Assembly (NCBI GenBank): GCA_002298995.1
Contig: DBMO01000040.1
Location: 1 to 29,107, forward strand
Length of the DNA stretch: 29,107 nucleotides
DNA from: Desulfarculales bacterium UBA696
Lineage (GTDB): Bacteria; Desulfobacterota; Syntrophobacteria; Syntrophobacterales; Syntrophobacteraceae
Reading direction: 5' to 3'
Both the position numbers and the translations under genes were made by a program. A model generated the notes under the pieces. It was not told where the DNA came from. It saw only the letters and a program-made list of their open reading frames with translations, and searched no databases. Shown piece by piece: positions 1 to 7,371 of this stretch (its first letter is position 1; each line of letters starts with the position of its first letter).

Positions 1-5
1 ACACA

Positions 6-97
6 TTTGGGCAACAGCCCCTTCATCGTGCCCACCACAACGCCGCTCAATTTCGATATATTTCGGTGGGCACGAAGACCCAGTGCCACCCTACATT
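6..97. repeat. Palindromic intergenic repeat, GTGGGCACG family, copy 1
   Basis: The stretch before rfbC contains the 11-base inverted repeat TCGTGCCCACC (26-36) and GGTGGGCACGA (65-75), and ends in a CCCTACA motif. The same building blocks appear in the perfect palindrome at 12485-12576. Its first 31 bases (GGGCAACAGCCCC followed by TGCCCACC) recur with a few changes at 10071-10102. It is a degenerate member of a dispersed non-coding family. No gene is called in this interval, although the end of an upstream gene could lie outside the window. Confidence 0.6.
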
Positions 98-148
98 TCT
101 TCGTTTGCATGGGTTTTGCCGCGTGCATCTTTCATCAGGAGATTGATA

Positions 149-712
149 TTGAAGGCTACTTTTGTCGAAATTCCCGGCATAGTCGTTTTGGAGCCGAAGG
201 TATTCTCGGATGACAGGGGATCTTTCTTCGAGAGCTACAACAGGAAGACACTGGCCGAGGTGGGCGTAACCACCGAATTCGTGCAGGACAACCAGGCCAC
301 CTCTCGGCATGGGGTGCTGAGGGGCCTGCATTACCAGGTCGAGTGTGCCCAGGCAAAGCTCATCCGTGTACTCGATGGGGAGATCTTCGATGTGGCGGTG
401 GATCTGCGCAGATCCTCCCCCACTTTCGGCAAATGGTTCGGCATTACCATTTCCGGGGAGAATAAACTCCAGTTGTACCTGCCGGCCGATTTCGCCCACG
501 GCTACCTCGTGCTTTCCCAAACGGCTGAAGTACTCTACAAGGCGAGTGATTTCTGGGCGCCGCAATTCGAAAGATGCATCAGGTGGAACGACCCCGATCT
601 GGCAATTTCCTGGCCTTTTTCCGGTGAGCCGGTCGTCTCCGAAAAAGACGCCCGAGGGACCGAATTCTGCCGCGCTGACCTGCCGGTTCAAACCGAAAGC
701 ATGGTGAGATAG
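149..712 (+). CDS. rfbC: dTDP-4-dehydrorhamnose 3,5-epimerase
   Basis: This enzyme epimerises C3 and C5 of dTDP-4-keto-6-deoxyglucose, the third step of dTDP-L-rhamnose synthesis in the cytoplasm. The 187-residue product has the usual length and the RmlC cupin signatures: DDRGSFFESY near residue 21, VLRGLHYQ with the catalytic His at about 61, DVAVDLRRSSPTFGKW near 81, and PADFAHGYLVLS near 112. I start at TTG 149 because AGGAG lies 7 bases upstream (137-141) and the protein then begins MKATFVEIPG, as in the family. An earlier ATG at 83 would add 22 unconserved residues. The stop is 2 bases before rfbD, so the two are cotranscribed. rfbA and rfbB are not in the window and may lie upstream. 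Family call is secure; the start is less so. Confidence 0.93.
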   Translation: MKATFVEIPGIVVLEPKVFSDDRGSFFESYNRKTLAEVGVTTEFVQDNQATSRHGVLRGLHYQVECAQAKLIRVLDGEIFDVAVDLRRSSPTFGKWFGITISGENKLQLYLPADFAHGYLVLSQTAEVLYKASDFWAPQFERCIRWNDPDLAISWPFSGEPVVSEKDARGTEFCRADLPVQTESMVR

Positions 713-714
713 CA

Positions 715-1674
715 GTGCCGTCAGAAAAATCATCAAAATCCGATACCCGATATCCGACGCCAGTCCTGGTTTTCGGAAACCGTGGGATGCTCGGCTCGGA
801 GGTTGTCGAAGGCCTTGTGGCAGCGGGATTCGATGTGGATACCCCAAATCGGCCGGCGGTGGATATCACAGACTCCGCAAGTCTGGGCCCGGTCTTCAGC
901 AAATCAGCGCCGCCTCGCCTTGTCATAAATTGTGCCGCATACACCGCGGTCGATAAGGCCGAATCGGAGACCGAAGAAGCCTTTGCGGTAAACCGCGACG
1001 GACCGGCCAACCTGGCCCATGAGTGCCGCCGCGCCGGAGTGCCCCTCATCCACATCTCGACCGATTATGTTTTTGACGGCAAAGCCCGGCAACCCTACAG
1101 GGAAACCGATCCCGCGAGCCCCATCGGCGCCTACGGCAAAAGCAAATGGGAGGGTGAAGAAGCGGTGCGCTCGCGCCTTTCCGAGCACGTGATCGTTCGG
1201 ACCGCGTGGCTCTACGGCGCGCGAGGAAACAATTTCGTCAAGACGATACTAAGGCTTGCCCGCGAGCGCGAAGAGCTGAGCATAGTGGACGACCAATTCG
1301 GGTGCCCTACCTGGACCAGGGACCTTGCAGGATCAATCGTTCGGATCGCAGGGCGAATCCTTGCGGAGCGAGAAGGGATTAGCTGGGGGACTTACCACTT
1401 TTGCGGCCGTGGAGTTACCAACTGGTACGGCTTTGCGCGTGCAATCGTTGAAAAGGCGCGGCAATGGGAGCATCTGAAGGTCATAGAACTCAAACCTATT
1501 CCTACTACTTCATATCCCACCCCAGCCGAGCGCCCCGCCTGGTCGGTGCTGGACTGCACAAAAATCGAAAAGGAATTCGGAATTTCCATCCTCCCCTGGG
1601 AAGAGAGCCTCGCCTGCATGCTTGAAGAACTCCGGCATACCGAGGCGCGCTCCGCTTCCGCTTCCGGCCGGTAA
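715..1674 (+). CDS. rfbD: dTDP-4-dehydrorhamnose reductase
   Basis: This NAD(P)H-dependent short-chain reductase makes dTDP-L-rhamnose, the last step of the pathway begun by its neighbours. The 319-residue protein has an N-terminal Rossmann motif GNRGMLG at about residues 21-27, STDYVFDGKA at about 115-124, and the catalytic pair Tyr140/Lys144 in YGKSK. The C-terminal substrate region includes GTYHFCGRG and YPTPAERPAWSVLDC, typical of RmlD. The GTG start follows the rfbC stop by 2 bases with only a weak ribosome site (GGTGAG), which suggests translational coupling. About 17 residues precede the Rossmann fold, so a slightly later start is possible. A GT2 glycosyltransferase follows 7 bases after the stop and is a likely user of the rhamnose. 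Confidence 0.94.
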   Translation: MPSEKSSKSDTRYPTPVLVFGNRGMLGSEVVEGLVAAGFDVDTPNRPAVDITDSASLGPVFSKSAPPRLVINCAAYTAVDKAESETEEAFAVNRDGPANLAHECRRAGVPLIHISTDYVFDGKARQPYRETDPASPIGAYGKSKWEGEEAVRSRLSEHVIVRTAWLYGARGNNFVKTILRLAREREELSIVDDQFGCPTWTRDLAGSIVRIAGRILAEREGISWGTYHFCGRGVTNWYGFARAIVEKARQWEHLKVIELKPIPTTSYPTPAERPAWSVLDCTKIEKEFGISILPWEESLACMLEELRHTEARSASASGR

Positions 1675-1681
1675 ACCTCAA

Positions 1682-2659
1682 ATGGCCCGCACGAGCATCA
1701 TAATCATATCCTTTAACTCCCTTCACGAGACAACCGCGCCCTGCCTGGAAAGCATCTTTGAGGCGGGCGCAGGCGAGGACTTCGAGGTCATCGTTGTCGA
1801 CAACGGATCTTCGGACGAAACAGTTGCCTGGCTGAAGGACCTGATGGGCCGCGAGCCTCGGCTCAAATGCATCTTTAACGAGCATAATCGAGGCTTTGCC
1901 GGCGGAAACAACGACGGGGTCCGGGCGGCGAGCGGGGAGTTTCTGATTCTTCTAAACAGCGACTGCATTGTGTCGGGCGGCTGGATGATGGGCCTGACGG
2001 ACCCGCTCGCGCGCGATAAAAGGATCGGAGCAACCGGTCCGGTCTCGAACATGGTGGGAAACGAGCAAAGAATTTTCACATCGGGCAGCACGGTTGAAGA
2101 AATCCAGCGCGAAGGGTTCTTCTGGACATCAAAGAGCCGGGGCAGTTCTTTCGAAACAGAGAGGCTGGTCTTCTTCTGCGTAACTTTACGCAGGGCTGTT
2201 TTCGAACAGGTCGGTCCGCTCGATGAGAATTTCGGAATGGGATTCTACGAAGACGACGACTACTGCATCAGGCTAAAACGCGCCGGTTATCGCCTGCTGT
2301 GCATGGAGGACGTGTTCGTCTATCACCGGGGCGGCGGGTCGTTTGACGGCTCGGGGATTTCCACCCGGAAAATCATGCGCGAAAACCGCAAGAAGCTCGA
2401 AAAAAAACACGGCGCGGCTTTTGACTGGACCCACCCGCGCGACCTGCACCTGAGAGTAGTTGAAGGCTATTTGAAAGATGCCTCCAGCGGCGGCCTGGAA
2501 GAGGATGTAAGTTATAGAATCGCCAGTCGATTAAAGATTGCCGAATCCCTGATGCCCAGGGGCTGGGTGAAAAGGCTGCTTTTTCAAAGGAAGCTCGGCA
2601 AATTGAAAGACCGGCTCGGGTCTCTAGAATCCAATCCCCGCGGGGGCATTGCCTGTTAG
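1682..2659 (+). CDS. Family 2 glycosyltransferase, rhamnosyltransferase-like
   Basis: This predicted cytoplasmic GT-A enzyme transfers a sugar from a nucleotide donor during surface polysaccharide assembly. Its place right after rfbC and rfbD suggests dTDP-rhamnose as donor, an inference from context. The 325-residue protein shows SIIIISFNSL at the N-terminus, EVIVVDNGSSDETV at about 35-48, NRGFAGGNNDGVRAASGEF near 73, the metal-binding LLNSDC, and YEDDDYCIRLKRAG with the acidic catalytic region. No membrane segment is evident. I place the start at ATG 1682, where the GT2 fold begins, although a TTG at 1622 overlapping rfbD would extend it. No clear ribosome site is seen, consistent with coupling to rfbD. 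The last codons lie in a segment (2641-2680) duplicated at 2859-2897. Confidence 0.9.
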   Translation: MARTSIIIISFNSLHETTAPCLESIFEAGAGEDFEVIVVDNGSSDETVAWLKDLMGREPRLKCIFNEHNRGFAGGNNDGVRAASGEFLILLNSDCIVSGGWMMGLTDPLARDKRIGATGPVSNMVGNEQRIFTSGSTVEEIQREGFFWTSKSRGSSFETERLVFFCVTLRRAVFEQVGPLDENFGMGFYEDDDYCIRLKRAGYRLLCMEDVFVYHRGGGSFDGSGISTRKIMRENRKKLEKKHGAAFDWTHPRDLHLRVVEGYLKDASSGGLEEDVSYRIASRLKIAESLMPRGWVKRLLFQRKLGKLKDRLGSLESNPRGGIAC

Positions 2660-2897
2660 GTAGGAATAAATTGCTTAACGCCGGCGTCGTGTTGTTTGGG
2701 TTGATCGGCGAATGGGCTAAATCAACTCTCGTTGTGGCACGGTCTCCCGACCGTGCCAACCATTCCGACCGAAGGTCTCAACGGGTTCGTATTGAAAAAG
2801 AAGTTGGAGACCTTTCGGTCGGGAGCATGGCGTGGTCGGGAGACCACTCCATAACAAGCGGGGGCGTTGCCTGGTAGGTAGGAATCATTGCTTAACG
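2641..2897. repeat. Direct repeat of the glycosyltransferase 3' end flanking a palindromic element
   Basis: About 40 bases starting CGGGGGCATTGCC at 2641-2680, covering the end of the glycosyltransferase gene and the bases just after it, recur at 2859-2897 with a few substitutions and one indel. Between them lies an imperfect inverted repeat: GGTCTCCCGACC at 2741-2752 pairs exactly with GGTCGGGAGACC at 2834-2845, and inner arms CCGACCGAAGGTCTC and GAGACCTTTCGGTCGG nearly match. A 14-base exact repeat GACCACTCCATAAC occurs at 2842-2855 and 2897-2910. The whole gap 2660-2997 has no convincing gene; these repeats are its content. Confidence 0.75.
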
Positions 2898-2997
2898 ACC
2901 ACTCCATAACGACGGGTGACCCTCTGCTCTTTTAGCCGGACTGCCCCCCATCCCTTTTGACCGGGCTACCCTCTTAATCCGCCATCCCTTCATTTCC

Positions 2998-4272
2998 TCA
3001 CCCGGAGCGTAAGATCTCATCCGATAGCGCAACAAGATTTTCTACCGCCTCACGCACCGTGAACAGCGGGACCGGCAATCCCGCCTCCGGCTCCAGGCCC
3101 GAGGTTTGCCACTTCTTTGCTATTTCCGATATCTTCGCGGCGGTCTCCTCAACGGAGTCCGATTCGGCCGCGAAGTGGCCGTACTTCAGCAGCAGTTCCC
3201 GCAATCCTTTATTCCTGTAGACCATTCCAAGCACGGGCCGGCTCACCTGGAAGTACTCGTAGAGCTTGGATGGAATCGTATAGAACGACAAGTCATCAAG
3301 TTGTTGAATTAGCAGGAGCACATCGCTTTTCTGCATTGCCATTAGCGCTTCCTGCCTGGGGACCTTGCCGAAATCGGTAATAACCTCCGGATATTTGAAT
3401 TGCTCGATTTGCTTTCGCGAAACCCCGTCCATCGTGCCGTAGAGGTCCAGGCGGATGATTTTCGCCAGCTCGGGGTCGGATTTGAAAACCCGGTCAAGGG
3501 CATCGAGGAAGGTCCCGACGTTTCTTGGCCCGCCAAGAGAGCCGAAATGGGCGAACCGGCAGAACTCTCCTTTCGAGCGGCAGATAGGGGGCAGATTCGG
3601 TGCGGCAGCCCCGGGGTAGATCACACGCGCCCTTTGATGTTTTATCCCGGTACCGCTGAGTGCTTTTTCCCTGGCCCCTTCCGCCAGAAAAACCACCGCC
3701 GAGGCTCTCTTCAGGATCATGCGCTCGATGATGGCATTTATCTTTAGCGCGATCCGGCTCCTGGGAAAAGCCTCATAGACGAGCGGGTCCTGGATTTCAG
3801 CAATCCAGGGCAGGCCGGCAAAGTGCGAGAGGAGGGCGGCTGCCGTATGGGCGCTTACCGGCCCGCCCGTCGAGTAGACCACCTCGGGGCGAAACTTTCT
3901 GCAAATCCGCAGGCCCTTGAGGAAACCCGAAGGAAACCACGACCACTGGCTGTCGACGTTTATTATGATCTTTTCGAGGAAATAAAGGGGCAGCACTGCA
4001 ATATATACCGGCAACAGGGCGGCTTTTAGGAAGCGGTTTCTGCGCCTCAGGTACCGGAGCTCGAACCTCACCCCCGAGGGTGCGACCGACGGGACTGTAA
4101 AATGGGGGATATCGGGTCTTCGCCGTCCGCAGATGCTTGATACCAGGACCGGCTCGATCCCGAGGTCCTTCAGGTGATCGAGTCGGTCGTCTATGTGCTG
4201 TGAGGAGGCCTTGCCGTCGATGTTGGCGAAATAAGACAGGATAATCCAGCGCTTCGAATTGCCTCTTTCCAT
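2998..4272 (-). CDS. Glycosyltransferase, GT4-like (GT-B fold)
   Basis: This is a predicted GT-B glycosyltransferase for cell-surface glycans. The 424-residue protein has an N-terminal acceptor-side half (FANIDGKASSQHIDDRLDHL near residue 15, FRPEVVYSTGGPVSAHTAA near 128) and a C-terminal donor-binding half (FAHFGSLGGPRNVGTFLDAL near 238, then IPSKLYEYFQVSRPVLGM near 333). The latter resembles the EX7E-type donor site of GT4 enzymes. A hydrophobic stretch (ALLPVYIAVLPLYFLEKIII) near residue 85 may bind the membrane surface. It converges on the rfb operon but is read from the opposite strand, so it is a separate unit at the same polysaccharide locus. Its ribosome site is weak (AAGG about 13 bases upstream). 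Donor and acceptor cannot be told from sequence. Confidence 0.85.
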   Translation of the reverse strand: MERGNSKRWIILSYFANIDGKASSQHIDDRLDHLKDLGIEPVLVSSICGRRRPDIPHFTVPSVAPSGVRFELRYLRRRNRFLKAALLPVYIAVLPLYFLEKIIINVDSQWSWFPSGFLKGLRICRKFRPEVVYSTGGPVSAHTAAALLSHFAGLPWIAEIQDPLVYEAFPRSRIALKINAIIERMILKRASAVVFLAEGAREKALSGTGIKHQRARVIYPGAAAPNLPPICRSKGEFCRFAHFGSLGGPRNVGTFLDALDRVFKSDPELAKIIRLDLYGTMDGVSRKQIEQFKYPEVITDFGKVPRQEALMAMQKSDVLLLIQQLDDLSFYTIPSKLYEYFQVSRPVLGMVYRNKGLRELLLKYGHFAAESDSVEETAAKISEIAKKWQTSGLEPEAGLPVPLFTVREAVENLVALSDEILRSG

Positions 4273-4657
4273 TTAAAATTCGCCGCCTTTGGAAATTTTT
4301 CCGATGCATTTCCGAACCGGTGGAGTATAGACCGATGCACGACCGCTTTGGAAGAAAATTGTGATTACCGGCGCTCCTGACTCTTTTTTGGGCTACTGCC
4401 CAGCCAGGGCGAATTTATCTTAGTTCCCAAATTTGTGCTTTATAAATGCGCATTTTTCTTATATGTTATAAAATCTTTTATTAGCTGTAGGGTGTTCCTG
4501 GGTGGAAGCAAGGCCGGAAGCTGGCGAAATGCAGTTGTATTATCGGCAAGATATCTGTTAAAAATCGACGCGGCATGCCCGATCGGCTGATTTTAGCACG
4601 TTTCGCCCGGATCCATTTGGGACCGGGACTTTTTTGTTCAAATAAAGGAGAAATCAA
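4273..4657. other. Divergent intergenic region with promoter-like AT-rich stretch before panC
   Basis: This 385-base gap separates two divergently read genes. Bases 4420-4485 are strikingly AT-rich, with TATAAA-like boxes at 4441 and 4467, and probably hold the panC promoter; I could not fix a convincing -35/-10 pair. The following roughly 170 bases would form a long GC-rich leader with short inverted repeats but no riboswitch consensus I recognise. The panC ribosome site AAAGGAG is at 4644-4650. No gene is supported here. Confidence 0.4.
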
Positions 4658-5509
4658 ATGCGCATCATCAACAGTGTTGTCGAGATGCAGCAGCAGGCCG
4701 ACCGCTGGCGGGCGGAGGGAAAGAAAATCGCCCTGGTCCCGACGATGGGCTACCTTCACGAAGGCCATCTTAGCCTCATGCGGGCTGTACGCAACAGGGC
4801 CGACGCGGTTGTAGCGAGCATTTTCGTCAACCCGACCCAGTTTGGCCCGAATGAGGATCTTGAGCGATATCCCAGAGATTTCGAGCGGGACGGCAAGCTT
4901 TCCGAGAGTGTCGGGGTGGATGTGATTTTTGCCCCACAACCCGCGGACATGTACCCTTCGGGGTATCAGACCTACGTGGAAGTAACGGACGTTACGGGGC
5001 CGCTTTGCGGCGGTAGCCGTCCGGGGCACTTTCGCGGGGTCGCCACCGTGGTGGCGAAGCTTTTCAATATAGTCGAACCGCACATGGCAATCTTCGGCGA
5101 AAAGGACTACCAGCAGTTGACGGTTATACGCAGAATGGTTGCCGACCTTAATATGAACATCGAAATAATCGGCTATCCGATTGTGCGCGAACATGACGAT
5201 CTGGCAATGAGCAGCCGCAACGTGTACTTAAGCGCCGAACAGCGCGGAAAAGCGCTGCGGTTGAACCTTGCATTGAAGGAGGCCCAAGGCCTCATTGATA
5301 AGGGGGAGAGGCAAAGTGATTCGATTTTGGCCAGAGTGAGAGAGGTTTTGCAGCCCGGCGAAGACGTGCGAATTGACTATGCTCAGATCTGCCGTCCGGA
5401 TACTCTGGAGGATTTGACCCGTGTCGACGACCGTGCCCTGCTTGCACTTGCGGTGTACGTCGGGGCGACACGACTCATTGACAACAGAATCCTGACCGCC
5501 AGGTCCTGA
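4658..5509 (+). CDS. panC: Pantoate--beta-alanine ligase (pantothenate synthetase)
   Basis: PanC joins pantoate and beta-alanine with ATP to make pantothenate, the vitamin B5 precursor of coenzyme A. The 283-residue protein has the nucleotidyltransferase HIGH-type motif in PTMGYLHEGHLSLM (His34 and His37), FVNPTQFGPNEDLERYPR, GPLCGGSRPGHFRGVATVV, GEKDYQQL and the ATP-loop motif MSSRNVYL. Length and motifs match the family end to end. AAAGGAG lies 7 bases before the ATG. The next gene is panD, which supplies beta-alanine, so the pair feeds one product into the next. panB is not in the window. An 18-base hairpin (5515-5532) lies between panC and panD but has no T-tract. Confidence 0.97.
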   Translation: MRIINSVVEMQQQADRWRAEGKKIALVPTMGYLHEGHLSLMRAVRNRADAVVASIFVNPTQFGPNEDLERYPRDFERDGKLSESVGVDVIFAPQPADMYPSGYQTYVEVTDVTGPLCGGSRPGHFRGVATVVAKLFNIVEPHMAIFGEKDYQQLTVIRRMVADLNMNIEIIGYPIVREHDDLAMSSRNVYLSAEQRGKALRLNLALKEAQGLIDKGERQSDSILARVREVLQPGEDVRIDYAQICRPDTLEDLTRVDDRALLALAVYVGATRLIDNRILTARS

Positions 5510-5514
5510 TAATC

Positions 5515-5532
5515 CGCGGCCTTCAAGCCGCG
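5515..5532 (+). other. Hairpin between panC and panD
   Basis: CGCGGC (5515-5520) pairs with GCCGCG (5527-5532) across a six-base loop. There is no run of T after it, so it is unlikely to terminate transcription. It may affect relative expression of panC and panD. Confidence 0.45.
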
Positions 5533-5551
5533 TCTTCAAAGGGAGAGAAAA

Positions 5552-5932
5552 ATGCAAAGGCTCATGCTTAAGTCCAAAATACACCGCGCCCGCATCACCG
5601 ATTCGAACCTTCACTACGAGGGAAGCCTCACTATAGATGCCGACCTGATGAAGGCTGCCGATATTCTTCCCTACGAGCAGATAAAGATTTACAACGTAAA
5701 CAATGGTGCGAGATTCGACACCTATGCCATCGAGGGTCCGGCCGGCCGGGGAGACATATGCCTGAACGGGGCCGCGGCCAGGATGGGTGCTGTTGGCGAC
5801 CTTATAATTATCGCGACATATGCCCATTTCGAAGCAACCGAGATCGAGGACCACAAACCCAAGGTCGTCATGGTGGACTCGAACAACAGAAGGCGCGTTG
5901 AAAAACCCGCCGATCTCGCTTTGATAAGATAG
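5552..5932 (+). CDS. panD: Aspartate 1-decarboxylase (pyruvoyl enzyme)
   Basis: PanD decarboxylates L-aspartate to beta-alanine, the substrate of the PanC ligase encoded just upstream. The 126-residue proenzyme contains the self-cleavage site YEGSLTID, where Gly24-Ser25 is cut and Ser25 becomes the pyruvoyl cofactor. Other family signatures are MLKSKIHRARIT at the N-terminus, YNVNNGARFDTYAI near 50, GDICLNGAAARMGAVGDLIIIATYA near 69, and the C-terminal PKVVMVDSNNR. A ribosome site AAAGGGAG lies about 8 bases before the ATG, 42 bases after the panC stop. It forms an operon with panC. Confidence 0.97.
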   Translation: MQRLMLKSKIHRARITDSNLHYEGSLTIDADLMKAADILPYEQIKIYNVNNGARFDTYAIEGPAGRGDICLNGAAARMGAVGDLIIIATYAHFEATEIEDHKPKVVMVDSNNRRRVEKPADLALIR

Positions 5933-5935
5933 GTA

Positions 5936-6029
5936 ATTGAGGGATTGAAGAATTTAGGAATTTACGGATTGAGGGATTGAGGCACCGAGCATTGGTTCCC
6001 CAATTCCTAAATTCCTAAATTCGCAAATC
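5936..6029. repeat. GATTGAGGAATTTAGG-type inverted repeat, copy 1
   Basis: Between panD and metK the left arm (about 5941-5978) is rich in GATTGA, GAATTTAGG and GGATTGAGG words, and the right arm (6000-6029) carries their complements CCTAAATTCC and CAATTCC. Similar words in both orientations occur at 12214-12453 and 18329-18441. It is non-coding and belongs to a dispersed family confined to intergenic DNA in this window. Confidence 0.7.
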
Positions 6030-6042
6030 ACATTTCCGGTAC

Positions 6043-6065
6043 GTGCTCGAAACGGGCGCTTTTTT
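6043..6065 (+). terminator. Rho-independent terminator or attenuator upstream of metK
   Basis: GTGCTC (6043-6048) pairs with GGGCGC (6054-6059) through a GAAAC loop, allowing G-T pairs, and is followed directly by six T. It could end the panCD transcript or act as an attenuator in the metK leader. The stem is only 6 bp, so strength is uncertain. Confidence 0.55.
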
Positions 6066-6100
6066 GGCGGTATATATCAATTAAGGAGGATTAATTCCTG

Positions 6101-7270
6101 ATGTCAATGACCACATTTCTTTTCACGTCGGAATCCGTCACCGAGGGGCATCCCGACAAGGTTGCCGACCAGATTTCCGACGCCGTTCTGGACGCGATCA
6201 TAGGCGACGACAAGACCTCCCGCGTGGCGTGCGAGACACTGGTAACGACTGGAATGGCCATTGTTGCCGGAGAGATCACCACCACCACCTATGTGCATAT
6301 TCCAGACATCGTGCGCCAGACCATCAAGGAAATCGGCTACAACGATTCTTCGATGGGCTTCGATTGGGAGACCTGCGCTGTCCTGACAAGCATAGACAAG
6401 CAGTCGCCGGACATCGCAATGGGTGTCAACGCGGGCGAAGGTCTTTTCGAAGAACAGGGCGCCGGCGACCAGGGGCTGATGTTCGGCTTTGCCTGCAACG
6501 AGACACCGGTTCTCATGCCAATGCCGATCTACTACGCGCACAGGCTCACCCGCAAGTTGGCCGAGGTGCGGAAGAACAATGTGCTGGATTTCCTCAGGCC
6601 TGACGGCAAGAGCCAGGTGACGGTCGAATACGTGGATAGCAAACCCGTACGAGTAGACACTGTAGTCATCGCCGCCCAGCACTCGCCCAATGTTTCGTAT
6701 TCCAACCTGCGGGAAGGAATCATCGAAGAGGTCGTGAAGAAGGTAATCCCGGCCGAACTCATAAACGGCAAAACCAATTTCTACATCAACACGACCGGTC
6801 GATTCGTCGTGGGCGGTCCGATGGGCGATTGCGGCCTTACCGGAAGAAAGATTATCGCTGACACCTACGGCGGGCAGGGAAGCCACGGCGGAGGCTGCTT
6901 TTCGGGCAAAGACCCCTCGAAAGTGGACCGCACGGCATCCTACATGGCCCGGTACGTGGCAAAAAACATCGTTGCCGCCGGACTGGCCGACAAAGTCGAG
7001 GTACAGGTAGCCTACAGTATCGGCGTTGCCGAACCCGTGTCCCTGATGATCGATACTTTCGGGACCGGCAAAATCCCGGCCGACAGGATTTCCGAAATTG
7101 TCCGGGAAGTGTTCAGCTTCAAGCCGGCCAATATGGTGAAGCAATTGAGGCTTCTCAGGCCCATTTACAAAAAGACCGCCTGCTACGGACACTTTGGAAG
7201 GCAGGACCCGGATTTCACCTGGGAAAAGACGGACATGGCCGATACTTTGAGGGACATGGCCGGAATCTAG
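6101..7270 (+). CDS. metK: S-adenosylmethionine synthetase
   Basis: MetK makes S-adenosylmethionine from methionine and ATP. The 389-residue protein carries FTSESVTEGHPDKVADQISD at the N-terminus (His of GHPDK binds phosphate), GAGDQGLMFGFA near 126, FYINTTGRFVVGGPMGDCGLTGRK near 227, and the glycine-rich P-loop-like GGGCFSGKDPSKVDRTASYMARY near 263. Length and order of motifs match bacterial MetK. A strong AAGGAGGA (6083-6090) precedes the ATG by 10 bases; a second ATG two codons on is an equal alternative. It is followed by a terminator and ahcY, which recycles the product of SAM-dependent methylation. No SAM riboswitch is recognisable upstream. Confidence 0.97.
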   Translation: MSMTTFLFTSESVTEGHPDKVADQISDAVLDAIIGDDKTSRVACETLVTTGMAIVAGEITTTTYVHIPDIVRQTIKEIGYNDSSMGFDWETCAVLTSIDKQSPDIAMGVNAGEGLFEEQGAGDQGLMFGFACNETPVLMPMPIYYAHRLTRKLAEVRKNNVLDFLRPDGKSQVTVEYVDSKPVRVDTVVIAAQHSPNVSYSNLREGIIEEVVKKVIPAELINGKTNFYINTTGRFVVGGPMGDCGLTGRKIIADTYGGQGSHGGGCFSGKDPSKVDRTASYMARYVAKNIVAAGLADKVEVQVAYSIGVAEPVSLMIDTFGTGKIPADRISEIVREVFSFKPANMVKQLRLLRPIYKKTACYGHFGRQDPDFTWEKTDMADTLRDMAGI

Positions 7271-7287
7271 CCTATAGAGCTGCAAAC

Positions 7288-7328
7288 GCCGCCGGCGGCC
7301 CCCTCAGCGGGCTGCCCGCGGCTTTTTT
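7288..7328 (+). terminator. Rho-independent terminator between metK and ahcY
   Basis: GCCGC at the left pairs with GCGGC immediately before six T (7323-7328). The inner GGCGGCCC and GGGCTGCC segments extend the stem with two single-base bulges. The U-tract is followed by an ATG at 7330 that is in frame with ahcY but without a ribosome site, which favours the ahcY start at 7372. Confidence 0.7.
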
Positions 7329-7371
7329 AATGCCTGCTGATTCTATTCAGATTGTAAAGGAAGGAGTTTTC

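Noticed and set aside
2671..2907. Small frames over the palindromic repeat after the glycosyltransferase
   Set aside because: They are read from inverted-repeat sequence and mirror each other on both strands.
5933..6100. SAM riboswitch before metK
   Set aside because: No SAM-I, SAM-II or related consensus seen; the interval is filled by a dispersed repeat and a short terminator-like hairpin.
6104..7285. Long reverse open frame opposite metK
   Set aside because: It is a shadow of metK codon structure, has no family signature, and metK itself is unmistakable.
7271..7371. SAH riboswitch before ahcY
   Set aside because: The conserved SAH aptamer core was not found. The sequence is explained by a hairpin with six T, a terminator.
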